DNA of 15,261 bases from G963674505 sp964575975 (GCA_964575975.1 CAZNTU010000133.1:1-15261); one strand, 5' to 3'; shown: positions 1 through 7,617, numbered from the stretch's first letter. Notes: generated by a model from the letters alone, not told the origin. Program-made: numbers and translations.

Positions 1-1184
1 CCCGAGTATACAATGCCGGGCGCACTGGTCAGAAGCTGTTCTTTAATGGTCTCTTCCTCGATGTCCCTGTTTCCCGATATGATCACGTTCTCCACGATGG
101 AACGGAGACCTTCCGCAATGACGAACTTGATTTCGCGAACTTCGGTCCCGTCCTTCCCGCTCCTCTTCTCTTCCTTTATCTCGATCTCCGTGTTCAGAAA
201 TCCCTTCTCGCGATATCTCTCCTTCATTTTGCGGACCGATTTCTTCAAGCCGAGATTGCGCGGATTGCCCTCCTTGAAAATCACGAGGTCCTTTTTCAGA
301 GTCGAATCCCAAAATTCCTTGTTTCCCAAGAACTCCACATCATACCGGGGACCTTCCGAAACTACCACATGCACGTTCGCCTCCAACGTTTCCATGTCCC
401 TGTCCAACTCGTAGCTTATTTCTACTTCCGGATAATGTTCTCCACGATAATACTCCACGAGATTTTCGATGTCCTTTTTCAAATCTTCCTCGATGAACCT
501 GCCCCGGCTTCCCGGAAAGAACGAAGCCTTCCATGTCTCCATCTTGGTTTTCAGGCGCGCCGACGACACGCCGCGATTGCCCGAAAACCGCAAATCCTCC
601 AGAGTAAGGAACGCGCCCGGATCGATGTCGATGTGGACGACCACGTTGCCGTCCTCGGAATCGATTTCCGCCCTGACATCCACTGCGGGATCGACGAAAC
701 CTTCATTGACAAACAGGTTTCCGATCAAATCCTCCTGTTTCTCCAAATCGGATTGCACAAAGGCGTCGCCGGTGTAAAACGTCATTTGGCTGACGATTTT
801 TTGTTCGAAAATCGGATTCTCTCCCGATATGTCAATGCGTTTGACGTACCTGAAGGGCGTCAGGAAAAACTCGACGATTATGCCGTCGGGGACATCCTTG
901 GAATCCACGTGAATGTCGGAAAACTTTTTGCTCAGTTCGAGCGCCGCGATGGAGTCGAGCAGCAACTTTTGCGAAAACGGTTCGTTTTTCTTCAAATATA
1001 TAAGGTTCTCGGCGATCTTGCGCAGTTCGTTTTCCCCGGGCAAATCCACTGCGATTTCGATCGCGACGTCCCGCACAACGGGAGAGTGTTGTCGCGAATC
1101 TTCCGCTTTTTGAGCGCCCGCGATCGCCGCAGTCGTCAAGCAGGCGCAAACGGCCGCGACCAATATCGTCATCCTTTTACGCAT
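1..1184 (-). CDS. Omp85-family outer-membrane assembly protein (BamA/TamA-like), 3' end outside window
   Basis: The visible 394 codons are the N-terminal, periplasmic part of an Omp85 protein; the C-terminal beta-barrel lies beyond the left edge. The start ATG at 1184 has an AGGTGGAAG ribosome site just upstream; a second in-frame ATG at 1172 is less well placed. Residues 1-24 look like a Sec signal peptide (basic MRKRM, hydrophobic stretch, cleavage near AGA-Q). Tandem POTRA domains follow at about 37-110, 112-192, 193-278 and 280-359, and a fifth begins near 362. Each shows the family pattern of a beta strand with an S-G-N/E turn (IDISGEN, LRFSGNR, VIISGNR) followed by helices and a (G)F/Y strand. 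Omp85 proteins fold beta-barrels into the outer membrane (BamA) or work with TamB (TamA). The gene lies 30 bp downstream of tamB, which favours a TamA-like role. However, five POTRAs is the BamA number, whereas classical TamA has three. The Omp85 call is firm; the choice between BamA and TamA is open. Confidence 0.87.
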   Translation of the reverse strand, partial: MRKRMTILVAAVCACLTTAAIAGAQKAEDSRQHSPVVRDVAIEIAVDLPGENELRKIAENLIYLKKNEPFSQKLLLDSIAALELSKKFSDIHVDSKDVPDGIIVEFFLTPFRYVKRIDISGENPIFEQKIVSQMTFYTGDAFVQSDLEKQEDLIGNLFVNEGFVDPAVDVRAEIDSEDGNVVVHIDIDPGAFLTLEDLRFSGNRGVSSARLKTKMETWKASFFPGSRGRFIEEDLKKDIENLVEYYRGEHYPEVEISYELDRDMETLEANVHVVVSEGPRYDVEFLGNKEFWDSTLKKDLVIFKEGNPRNLGLKKSVRKMKERYREKGFLNTEIEIKEEKRSGKDGTEVREIKFVIAEGLRSIVENVIISGNRDIEEETIKEQLLTSAPGIVYS

Positions 1185-1214
1185 CTGTGCTTCCACCTTC
1201 CGTCCAATCGTGCC

Positions 1215-4200
1215 TTACCGAAACTCCAGCTTGTATTTGATTTCTCCTCCGAATTTGCCATCCGAATCCTGGAAAGCGCTCATGATGACGTTTTCCAGCA
1301 ACTTGTATTCGGAGATCGCCCGTTGGATCATCTCGCCGGTTCTGGAATCCACCGAATATTTCACGGTCAGTCTCTCGGAAAGATTTTTTCCCACAGTGAC
1401 TTTGACCCCCTCCGGATCGGTATCCGATTCGTCCAGAGCGTCGGCGTCCACTTCGAAATAATCGAGGCCTGTCATCTTTTTAATGTCGTCGCTGAAGGTA
1501 TTCGCGATCACCTCGGTGAGCATTTGCTCGGCGGATTGTTTCGAACCGCCCTCCGCGCCGATCAGTTCCCTGGTCGTCTTGCCCAGGACCAGCAGGGAGA
1601 CGATGTCCCCGTCTTCCTCGGGAGGCTCGGAAGAGAGCTTGAAAATCAAGTTGTCGGGCGTTCCCGACACGGTCAGCGTGATCAGCCATTTTCGGATGTC
1701 CACCGTGCCGACGATATCCAGCGAGGGCTCGAGTTCGTAGGGGTTCACGAAATCGACGACGCCTTTTTTCACTTCGAACTCTTTCCGTTGGTACCGGACG
1801 ACGCCCGATTCGATGGTAGTCCGGCCCCGAATCGCCGGGCTGGCCGCCGTGCCCGCGACTCGAATGTCCGGATTGATATCCAGGTTGGCAAGGTTGTTGT
1901 CCACGATAAAAGGATTTCTTCGCTTGACCGCTATGTCGAGCTTCAAATTTTGCAGCATCGGATCGGGCTCTTCGCGCGTTTCGGGCGAAACCGCCCTTTT
2001 CTTCTGCACCGCGCTTTCCAGGATGCTCGTTTTGATGTCCTTGTAGTACAAACCTTCCAGAACGATTACCTCTCCGGTCAGAAACGAGTTGTGCAAGACT
2101 CCCGAAAAGGTCAAGTCCGATTGGAGCAGAATATCCAAGGTGTCCGGAACCTTGATCGGAAGCGCCCTCGCGGCCAATTCCACTTTCATCTCTCCCGGCG
2201 AAAAACCGTCGAGTCTCATTCGACCCTTGATATCGAAATTTCCCGAATCCAGTTTTCCCTGGATTTTCTCGATTCGCAAGGCCTCCGGCGATATGGTGAT
2301 TCGGCCGTTTACGTCGTGAATGCTTTGCATAAGCTCCGGGATTGTAAATCCGATATTGTTCAAATGTATCTCGCCGCTAACGTTCGGCTCTTGGGTCGAA
2401 CCTTGCACGTCGGCCATAATTTCGACCGTGCCTGCAATGTCCGGCAGGATATCGGTCGCCATTTGCAGACCTTTCAGCGGAATGATGCCGCGGGCTTTCA
2501 CCGACAAGGCCCCGTCGAAAGCCGCATCCCCTTCGACGCTCAAAGTCCCCTCCTTAAGCAGCCGTACGTTCAAGCCGGAAACCGAGGCGATTTTATTTTT
2601 TATTTTGACGGAAAAATTCTCTGCATGGGCAAGCTCCTCGCCATTCATCAAGACGTTCAGCAACTGGAATTCCCCGGACCCGTCGATTTTTTCGATTCCG
2701 GAAGCGTTTCCGCTCGCCACCGCCTTGCCCCTGATTCTGCCCGACAAATCGTCCAGACCGGCGAGATTGAAGTAGGGGGAAAGGTCGGTGTCCGCGAAAA
2801 CGAGTTTCGCCGAGAAATCCTGCTTTTTCAAATGATAGCTCGCGTCGATGTCGAAGTTCAGCCGCCCGGACAGTTTCGCGACGGAATCGGCCAACCGGAG
2901 ATCGAAAACGAAATCGCCGAGATCCTTTTCGTTCACGAAAAGCTTCTCGACCGCGACTTTCCCCCGCAACCCGGGATTTTCAAGGGAACCCTTGCCGGAG
3001 ATATCCAAGACCAAAAGCCCTTCCACTCCGCCTTTTTCCCGGATCGCGTCGATGCTGTCCAGCGATACGCCCTCGGAGAACAACTTGACCGAATATTCCT
3101 TGTCGAGGGATACCCAGCCGGTCCCTCGGATCGATTGGCCTTGGGAAAAAACCACCTTTACGGGATCGAACCCGATTTTTCTGTTTCGCAAATCGCCCTT
3201 CAAATCGACTCCCTCGAGTTTCTGCGCGCCCAAATCCAAATCCGTCGCCTTGACCTCGAACTTTCCGCCGGGATTGTTCACGGTACCCCCGATATCGGCG
3301 CTCATGGAAATTTTCGCCTTCGCCCGGTCGGTAAAATCCTGGACGTAAAGACTGTCGGCTTTGAGCGCAAGATCGATGGAGGGATCCTTCTTGGGGGTCA
3401 AGCCGTTCTTTTCGAACACGCCGACGGTCCCCGACACCTCGATGGCCGATCTGTTGTTTTTCACCATGGCCTTGCCGATCGAGACTTGGCCGTCACTTAG
3501 CTTCGCCGAGACGACTACGTCGCCGACACGATTTTCTTCGAACGCTAAATTTTTGGCCGCGAGTTCCAAATCGGCTTTCAAGTCCTTCAAATCTCCTGTC
3601 GCCCGAAGCCTGCCGTCGATGCTCCCCGAAACGGGAATCGTCGCTATAAAATCCGCCGCCTCCAAATTCCTCATCGACAAATTCAAATCGATCGGAAACG
3701 CCGCGTTTATCTTCCCGATGTTATCCAGGAAAGGAACAGTTCCGTCGCCGTTTTCGAAAAACCTGACGCTCCCCTCGCCTTTGATAGCCGAGCCTTTGTT
3801 GCTCAACTCCAACTTCGACAGTTTCAGAACCCCGGAATTGTCCAAAACCGCGTCGATACCCACGTCGCCGATATACACCTGCTCGAAGCCGACCTTTTTT
3901 CCTTCCAGAAAAAGATCGAACAACGGTTTTTGAAGAGTCCCGGAGGCGGTCGCCCGAAGCTTCACGGAACCGCTGGCGTTCTTCATTCCCAACGGAGAAA
4001 GAGTTTTCGCGAGATCGGGAGCGTCGGCCGCGATATTCGCCTCGATCTCCTTTCCCGCCAAACCATAGCGTCCATCTGCGGAAACGGACGCGGGGCCGGC
4101 GTTTATCTCCAGCTTTTCGACAAGCGCTTCCCCCCTGTCGATGAATGCAGTCGATTCCACGGAAACGTCGATGGGCTCGAACTCGCCCGCCGAAATCTCG

Positions 4201-5465
4201 TCGCCCGCGATCTCCATTTGCAGACTCGCGACAGCCTCCTGCAAGGATATCCCCCTGCCCTGCAACCTGACGTTGCCGTCGATTTTCCCCTTGCCCGCGA
4301 AACTTTCCCCGAGCACGCTTTTTAAAAGCACCTTGTCCGCGACGACTTTCAAATCGTAGGACAGCGCTTCGCAACTTTTCGGAGGAGACAGAAAGCCGCC
4401 TGGAAAAACCTCTCCCAAATCCGACTTCCCCTCGATCCTCAGACTTCCCGACGCGAACGCGACGTTCAACGGTTCCACCCGAACTTTTTTGTCGCCAAGA
4501 AAAGCTTTCAAATCGACTTTTTCCGCGACGTAGCCCGCAAGGATCCCGCCGGAGTGGACCAAGTCCAACGACACCTCCGGATTCCCCGCCGGACCTTTCG
4601 CCGAAATGTCTCCCGCTACCGCTCCCGTCAATTCTTGTTCGAGAGACAATGTTTCTTTAAGCTCCCCGAGGTCCAATGCGACGTTCGCCGTCAAATCCAG
4701 GACCGGCTCGGAAAATATTCCCTTCGCCGATCCCGCGGCTTTCAAACGGGAGGAAGCCGTCTTGATTTCGAGACCGAACCCCTCGAGCCTGTCCTTGTCC
4801 AATGCCCCGGACAATTCCAGCGAATCCAGGACAGCCCGAACATCTCCGTCCGCGTATTCGCCCTCCTTCGTCGAGAAATCCAAACGCCAAGCCTCTTCCT
4901 TCAGGTCCCCCGAGATATTCAAGTCGATTCCCCTCAAACTCGCGCTCGTATTCCTCGAAGGATCGTCGAACGATATCTCTCCGTTCTCCAGAAGAAAGGA
5001 TTTCAAAACCAAATTGAACGGGAATTCGCCTTCCGGTTCCTTTTCCGCAGGAAGCTCTCCGTCCGTGCTTTCCGGGACGAAAGCACGGACAATGTTCAAA
5101 TCTCCGTCTGGATAAGCGACCAGTCGGACTTCCGGATTCTTTATCAGGATTTCCTCGACTTGAATGTTCTTGCGCAAAAGCTCCGAAAGCGAGACGCGTA
5201 CCGCAAGCCGCTCTATCCCGACCGCCAGCTGATCCCGGTCGTCCCTGACGAGCACGTTTCCCAGCACGATTCGCCCTTGGGCCAATGAAAGGTCGTAGTC
5301 CTTGAACATAATTCGCCCGGGAATTCGTTCGCTCACGCGCGTCTGTATTTGCAGTCCTGCATGGTTCGTATGCGCATAGAAAAGAACGCCCGCAAACGCG
5401 GCGACCGACCCCGCCGCGAAAACCGCGATTCCGACAAGAATTGTTTTTCGGCGACCGGACATCAT
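1215..5465 (-). CDS. tamB: TamB-family translocation and assembly protein (AsmA-like/DUF490)
   Basis: This 1416-residue protein is within the size range of TamB (E. coli about 1260). A single N-terminal membrane anchor (about residues 9-30, after the basic MMSGRRK) places the rest in the periplasm. The body is a long run of repeating beta-strand segments (patterns such as GxIxGxxxLxG and ISGKGSLENP). In TamB/AsmA/VPS13-like proteins these form a hydrophobic beta-taco groove that carries lipid across the periplasm. The last 350 or so residues match the TamB C-terminal domain: strands ending with VVDFVNPYELEPSLDI, an LLVLGKTTREL segment, a GLDYFEVDAD stretch and a KVTVGKNLSERLTVKYS strand leading to a final aromatic/basic end. 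In the family this domain contacts the Omp85 partner, and an Omp85 gene lies directly downstream. The ATG at 5465 overlaps the TGA of the upstream DUF3786 gene (ATGA), so translation is probably coupled. A second ATG follows immediately and either could be used. The identification is strong; the exact cargo (phospholipid or outer-membrane proteins) cannot be read from sequence. Confidence 0.93.
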   Translation of the reverse strand: MMSGRRKTILVGIAVFAAGSVAAFAGVLFYAHTNHAGLQIQTRVSERIPGRIMFKDYDLSLAQGRIVLGNVLVRDDRDQLAVGIERLAVRVSLSELLRKNIQVEEILIKNPEVRLVAYPDGDLNIVRAFVPESTDGELPAEKEPEGEFPFNLVLKSFLLENGEISFDDPSRNTSASLRGIDLNISGDLKEEAWRLDFSTKEGEYADGDVRAVLDSLELSGALDKDRLEGFGLEIKTASSRLKAAGSAKGIFSEPVLDLTANVALDLGELKETLSLEQELTGAVAGDISAKGPAGNPEVSLDLVHSGGILAGYVAEKVDLKAFLGDKKVRVEPLNVAFASGSLRIEGKSDLGEVFPGGFLSPPKSCEALSYDLKVVADKVLLKSVLGESFAGKGKIDGNVRLQGRGISLQEAVASLQMEIAGDEISAGEFEPIDVSVESTAFIDRGEALVEKLEINAGPASVSADGRYGLAGKEIEANIAADAPDLAKTLSPLGMKNASGSVKLRATASGTLQKPLFDLFLEGKKVGFEQVYIGDVGIDAVLDNSGVLKLSKLELSNKGSAIKGEGSVRFFENGDGTVPFLDNIGKINAAFPIDLNLSMRNLEAADFIATIPVSGSIDGRLRATGDLKDLKADLELAAKNLAFEENRVGDVVVSAKLSDGQVSIGKAMVKNNRSAIEVSGTVGVFEKNGLTPKKDPSIDLALKADSLYVQDFTDRAKAKISMSADIGGTVNNPGGKFEVKATDLDLGAQKLEGVDLKGDLRNRKIGFDPVKVVFSQGQSIRGTGWVSLDKEYSVKLFSEGVSLDSIDAIREKGGVEGLLVLDISGKGSLENPGLRGKVAVEKLFVNEKDLGDFVFDLRLADSVAKLSGRLNFDIDASYHLKKQDFSAKLVFADTDLSPYFNLAGLDDLSGRIRGKAVASGNASGIEKIDGSGEFQLLNVLMNGEELAHAENFSVKIKNKIASVSGLNVRLLKEGTLSVEGDAAFDGALSVKARGIIPLKGLQMATDILPDIAGTVEIMADVQGSTQEPNVSGEIHLNNIGFTIPELMQSIHDVNGRITISPEALRIEKIQGKLDSGNFDIKGRMRLDGFSPGEMKVELAARALPIKVPDTLDILLQSDLTFSGVLHNSFLTGEVIVLEGLYYKDIKTSILESAVQKKRAVSPETREEPDPMLQNLKLDIAVKRRNPFIVDNNLANLDINPDIRVAGTAASPAIRGRTTIESGVVRYQRKEFEVKKGVVDFVNPYELEPSLDIVGTVDIRKWLITLTVSGTPDNLIFKLSSEPPEEDGDIVSLLVLGKTTRELIGAEGGSKQSAEQMLTEVIANTFSDDIKKMTGLDYFEVDADALDESDTDPEGVKVTVGKNLSERLTVKYSVDSRTGEMIQRAISEYKLLENVIMSAFQDSDGKFGGEIKYKLEFR

Positions 5466-6073
5466 AGTGCTTCTTTTACAATTTCGATGATTCTTTTGGA
5501 CATGTACTCTCCCACGTCGGCAAGACCGTCCATGGGCATGAACATGGAGGCGTTATTGGAATACAGGCAGGTCGCTCCCGGGGGAAAATCCTCGTCCGCC
5601 TCGTAGAAGATGTAGCACAAGGCGATTTTCGGCAAAGGAAAGAGCATCATGGAAAAATCTCCCGGCAGCCCCGGAGGAGCCGCTTTGCCGTCGATTCGCC
5701 GGACGATTTCGTCCAGGCGTTTTCCGATCGACGACGCAAAAGGCGCGAGTATCTTCTCGGTATGCGTGGAAAACGCCCCTACGTAGGGCGTGCTGCCGGG
5801 AAAATCCTTGAACGCCTTGAAAGGCGATTCGACAACCGGCGCCGGATTGGCGGCCAGCGCGTAAAGGGATACGAGAATCCCCAAAACCCCTTCCTCCTCG
5901 CCGCCGTCCAGGAAAATGCCATCCGGGCTTAGCCGACAATCCTTTCCGAATGCCCTGAAAACATAGGCGTCCCCCTCCTTGGTCGCGCCCAGATCCTTTT
6001 CCAATCTTCCGATCTCGCCGGCGAACAGCCTTTCCAGATTGTTCCGGACTATTTTGGCGTAATTGTCCGTCAA
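5462..6073 (-). CDS. DUF3786 domain-containing protein
   Basis: The protein has 203 residues and belongs, in my reading, to the DUF3786 family, whose function is unknown. The tell-tale part is the C-terminal half: PLPKIALCYIFYEADEDFPP, then a short strand (TCLYSNNASMFMPM) and a terminal helix (VGEYMSKRIIEIV). This matches the family pattern of a PLP-[KR]-(I/V)-[PA]-L strand, an aromatic/aliphatic strand, D/E-A-D-E-E/D-F-P, and a final helix. The N-terminal region contains a strand pair (YVFRAFGKDCRLSPDGIFLDGG) and a helix (LGILVSLYALAA). There is no signal peptide or membrane segment, so it is probably cytoplasmic. The start is a TTG at 6073: a G-rich ribosome site (AAGGGGGGG) lies 5-6 nt upstream and no ATG fits. 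The gene starts 12 bp after the upstream winged-helix gene and overlaps tamB by 4 bp. I associate DUF3786 with anaerobes that use corrinoid and acetyl-CoA pathways, but nothing in this context supports such a role. Confidence 0.82.
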   Translation of the reverse strand: MTDNYAKIVRNNLERLFAGEIGRLEKDLGATKEGDAYVFRAFGKDCRLSPDGIFLDGGEEEGVLGILVSLYALAANPAPVVESPFKAFKDFPGSTPYVGAFSTHTEKILAPFASSIGKRLDEIVRRIDGKAAPPGLPGDFSMMLFPLPKIALCYIFYEADEDFPPGATCLYSNNASMFMPMDGLADVGEYMSKRIIEIVKEAL

Positions 6074-6085
6074 AACGGCCCCCCC

Positions 6086-6631
6086 TTATCTCAGTAATGC
6101 GTCTATGCGAACGACCGGGTCGCTTGCCCCGGCCCTTTGCAGAACGGAACGAATCGACCGGAAACATTCTCTGACAATGGCGTTTTTCGGCCTGGGCGAA
6201 TTGAGTTGCGCCGAGATCGTCTTCAGATCGGCCGAAATTTCCGAAATGGCGTCGAAATCGAGTCCGAATTTCACGATTTCCGATTTCAAGCCGGCCGTGA
6301 TTGCGTCGCACGCATCTTTTGATCGTTCGTCGAGAACCGGCTCGTTTCCAAGCGAAGCTCCCGCCTCGTTCGAATCTTCTCCCTCGGCTCCAAGATCCCT
6401 CGCCGCGGCTATGCCGTCGTCCGTAATGCCAAGGCCGCCGCTCAAGGTTTTGATTTCGGCGTATCCTAAACCGACCAACTCGGTGGCGATGAAATTGGCC
6501 CTGTCTCGATCCATTCCCAAAGCGGCTCCTATTTCGTAAAGGGACGCCTTTGCCGACACGTTCGCCTTGACCGCGTCGAACAACCTCAACAGAAAATGTT
6601 TGCATTCTTCGTCCGGACTGCTCTGATTCAT
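6086..6631 (-). CDS. Unrecognised protein with N-terminal winged-helix-like domain
   Basis: This 181-residue protein is one I do not recognise as a named family. Residues about 8-75 read as a winged helix: helix (CKHFLLRLFDAVKAN), helix LYEIGAALGM, recognition helix DRANFIATELVGLGYAEI, a short wing (KTLSGGLGIT), then DDGIAAARDL. A linker rich in E, G and N (about 81-102) leads to a second helical domain (about 103-181) with no clear motif. There is no signal peptide or membrane segment. The ATG at 6631 is well supported by GAGAGGAG 6 nt upstream. It is the first gene of the leftward cluster and stops 12 bp before the DUF3786 start. By position it could be an operon regulator, but similar MarR/ArsR-type folds also occur in non-DNA-binding proteins. 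The amino-acid pattern and codon use fit a real gene; the function is unknown. Confidence 0.78.
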   Translation of the reverse strand: MNQSSPDEECKHFLLRLFDAVKANVSAKASLYEIGAALGMDRDRANFIATELVGLGYAEIKTLSGGLGITDDGIAAARDLGAEGEDSNEAGASLGNEPVLDERSKDACDAITAGLKSEIVKFGLDFDAISEISADLKTISAQLNSPRPKNAIVRECFRSIRSVLQRAGASDPVVRIDALLR

Positions 6632-6704
6632 CGAATTCTCCTCTCTCTACCCGTATAAATATGGAATTGGCTGGGCTCGGTTCCGATTTCGGCCGTTCAC
6701 TACG

Positions 6705-6773
6705 GTCGTTTTCGCGAAAACGGAAATCCAGGATTAACGATGTTTGGCTGGATTCCCGGTTTTTCGCGGGAAT
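6705..6773. repeat. Paired palindromes resembling a bipartite REP/BIME-like intergenic repeat
   Basis: Two hairpins lie back to back in inverted orientation. The first is the perfect palindrome CGTTTTCGCGAAAACG at 6707-6722. The second is a 7-bp stem ATTCCCG/CGGGAAT at 6752-6773 with an 8-nt loop. Between them the sixes ATCCAG (6726-6731) and CTGGAT (6748-6753) also pair, so the whole unit can fold as a nested structure. GATTCCCG...CGGGAATGA hairpins of this kind are a common dispersed intergenic repeat type in proteobacteria. With only one copy visible, the repeat-family assignment is inference. Confidence 0.5.
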
Positions 6774-6863
6774 GAAGCAAGTCGGCCGACACTGCAACCT
6801 TGCCGGAAAGATCGACCGGATCGGCGTTTGGCGGCTGCTCGGCCGATTCGAGGGGCGGCGCGC

Positions 6864-6882
6864 AATTCCACGCATTGGAATT
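6864..6882. repeat. Short inverted repeat (7-bp stem, 5-nt loop)
   Basis: AATTCCA at 6864-6870 pairs with TGGAATT at 6876-6882 around the loop CGCAT. It lies just 5 bp from the stronger stem at 6888-6910, so both would sit near the start of a leftward leader transcript. It may be part of the same repeat cluster. Confidence 0.4.
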
Positions 6883-6887
6883 TTCGC

Positions 6888-6910
6888 CCGCGACGGTCCT
6901 TGCGTCGCGG
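6888..6910. repeat. GC-rich hairpin (8-bp perfect stem, 7-nt loop)
   Basis: CCGCGACG (6888-6895) pairs perfectly with CGTCGCGG (6903-6910). There is no T-run on either side, so it is not a standard terminator. If the leftward promoter at 6936-6964 is real, this hairpin would begin about 20 nt into the transcript. Confidence 0.5.
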
Positions 6911-6935
6911 ATGCCCGTCCTGCACGTCGCCGCCT

Positions 6936-6964
6936 ACAATATACCAGTATTCCATATTAGTCAA
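6936..6964 (-). promoter_or_regulatory. Candidate sigma-70-type promoter for the leftward cluster
   Basis: On the minus strand TTGACT (6964-6959, 5 of 6 to the -35 consensus) is followed after exactly 17 bp by TATTGT (6941-6936, 4 of 6 to the -10 consensus). The start point would be near 6929, giving a leader of about 300 nt before the winged-helix gene at 6631. This is the best leftward promoter match I see upstream of that gene. The long leader is unusual, and a weaker undetected promoter closer to 6631 remains possible. Confidence 0.45.
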
Positions 6965-7061
6965 AAACATCTTGGTCCTTTTATCGACTTGCTCGCTCGA
7001 ATAACACGCCTCCTTCTTTCCGGAACATTTTTGAAACAAGGTCGAACCATATAATACATTA

Positions 7062-7090
7062 TTGTCTTTAAACAATTGAATGAAAGACAA
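7062..7090. promoter_or_regulatory. Perfect 8-bp dyad, candidate enhancer-binding site upstream of glnB
   Basis: TTGTCTTT (7062-7069) and AAAGACAA (7083-7090) form a perfect inverted repeat separated by 13 bp, with a CAATTG palindrome almost at the centre. The dyad centre is about 138 bp upstream of the expected sigma-54 transcription start. That is the usual distance for an activator of sigma-54 RNA polymerase. The sequence does not match the enterobacterial NtrC consensus (GCACCA...TGGTGC), so the regulator is unknown. Confidence 0.4.
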
Positions 7091-7188
7091 CGATATTTCG
7101 CATTCGTATCGGGGGAATCCGCGATATAAACCCATATGCGTATTTATTCCAAGCGTTTAAACCGCATCGCCAAACCCGGACCAAACCG

Positions 7189-7204
7189 TGGCACGCCCCT
7201 TGCT
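7189..7204 (+). promoter_or_regulatory. Sigma-54 (RpoN) promoter of glnB
   Basis: TGGCAC (7189-7194), five bases, then TTGCT (7200-7204) is a full match to the -24/-12 consensus TGGCAC-N5-TTGCW, with GG and GC ten bases apart. Transcription should start near 7215, leaving a leader of about 64 nt before the glnB ATG. Nitrogen control of PII genes from sigma-54 promoters is established in proteobacteria, so strand, position and downstream gene all agree. Confidence 0.88.
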
Positions 7205-7278
7205 CTGTTGTATTTCCGAAATCGAAACGTTTTCGCGGAACTTAAAATCTGCAAACCAACCGCAAAGGAGAATGCGAA

Positions 7279-7617
7279 ATGAAAAAAATCGAAGCAGTCA
7301 TCAAACCTTTCAAGCTGGACGAGGTCAAGGAAGCTTTGAACGCCATCGGCGTAAAGGGAATGACCATCAGCGAGGTAAAAGGTTTCGGGAGGCAGAGAGG
7401 CCATAAGGAAGTGTACCGCGGGGCGGAATACCAAGTGGATTTCGTCCCGAAACTGAAAATGGAGATCATCGTGGATTCCGAGATGACGGACAAGGTGGTG
7501 AGCACCATACAGGAGAAGGCGGGAACCGGAAAGATCGGCGACGGAAAGATATTCGTTCTTGGCGTCGATCAGGCTGTCCGAATCAGGACCGGCGAATCGG
7601 GAACGGAAGCGATCTGA
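7279..7617 (+). CDS. glnB: Nitrogen regulatory protein P-II
   Basis: The protein has 112 residues, exactly the family length. PII is a trimeric cytoplasmic sensor that binds ATP/ADP and 2-oxoglutarate and controls targets such as NtrB, glutamine synthetase adenylyltransferase and AmtB. The N-terminal MKKIEAVIKPFKLDEVKEAL strand and helix are canonical. The T-loop (about 37-55) holds YRGAEY with Tyr51, the uridylylation site in proteobacterial PII, and Tyr46. The B-loop near 84-92 reads GTGKIGDGKIF, which binds nucleotide. The start ATG has AAAGGAG 9 nt upstream. The gene is transcribed alone from a sigma-54 promoter, with no amtB or glnA beside it; the next gene converges. GlnK and GlnB are hard to separate by sequence. 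The missing amtB argues mildly for GlnB, while nitrogen-dependent sigma-54 control is often a GlnK trait. Confidence 0.96.
   Translation: MKKIEAVIKPFKLDEVKEALNAIGVKGMTISEVKGFGRQRGHKEVYRGAEYQVDFVPKLKMEIIVDSEMTDKVVSTIQEKAGTGKIGDGKIFVLGVDQAVRIRTGESGTEAI

Larger units (their letters stand above)
6632..7278. other. Gene-free, palindrome-rich intergenic region between divergent genes
   Basis: About 650 bp lie between the leftward winged-helix gene and rightward glnB with no credible protein gene; short open frames here are arginine- and proline-rich and have no supported starts. The left half (6700-6935) is GC-rich and full of hairpins: a perfect 16-bp palindrome at 6707-6722, a stem-loop at 6752-6773, another at 6864-6882 and a strong 8-bp stem at 6888-6910. 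The right half (6936-7187) is AT-rich and carries a leftward sigma-70-type promoter candidate, the dyad at 7062-7090 and the sigma-54 promoter of glnB. The individual elements are listed separately. Confidence 0.7.

Noticed and set aside
369..3500. A 1043-codon open frame on the plus strand opposite tamB and the Omp85 gene
   Set aside because: It is the antisense shadow of two real genes that share a reading frame; the product is rich in Arg, His, Gln and Phe, with no domain pattern, ribosome site or promoter, while the opposite strand gives clear TamB and POTRA motifs.
5553..6875. A 440-codon minus-strand frame across the DUF3786 and winged-helix genes
   Set aside because: An Arg/Gly/Ser-rich shadow in another frame that crosses two genes with good starts and family motifs; its upstream part translates hairpin repeats.
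7050..7055. Perfect TATAAT as a sigma-70 -10 box for glnB
   Set aside because: The nearest decent -35 (TTGAAA, 7031-7036) is only 13 bp away, and the box lies over 220 bp from the gene, while a perfect sigma-54 promoter is better placed.
6734..7135. A 133-codon minus-strand frame in the glnB upstream region
   Set aside because: It translates the palindromic repeats and the AT-rich promoter region; composition changes abruptly along it and there is no ribosome site or family likeness.
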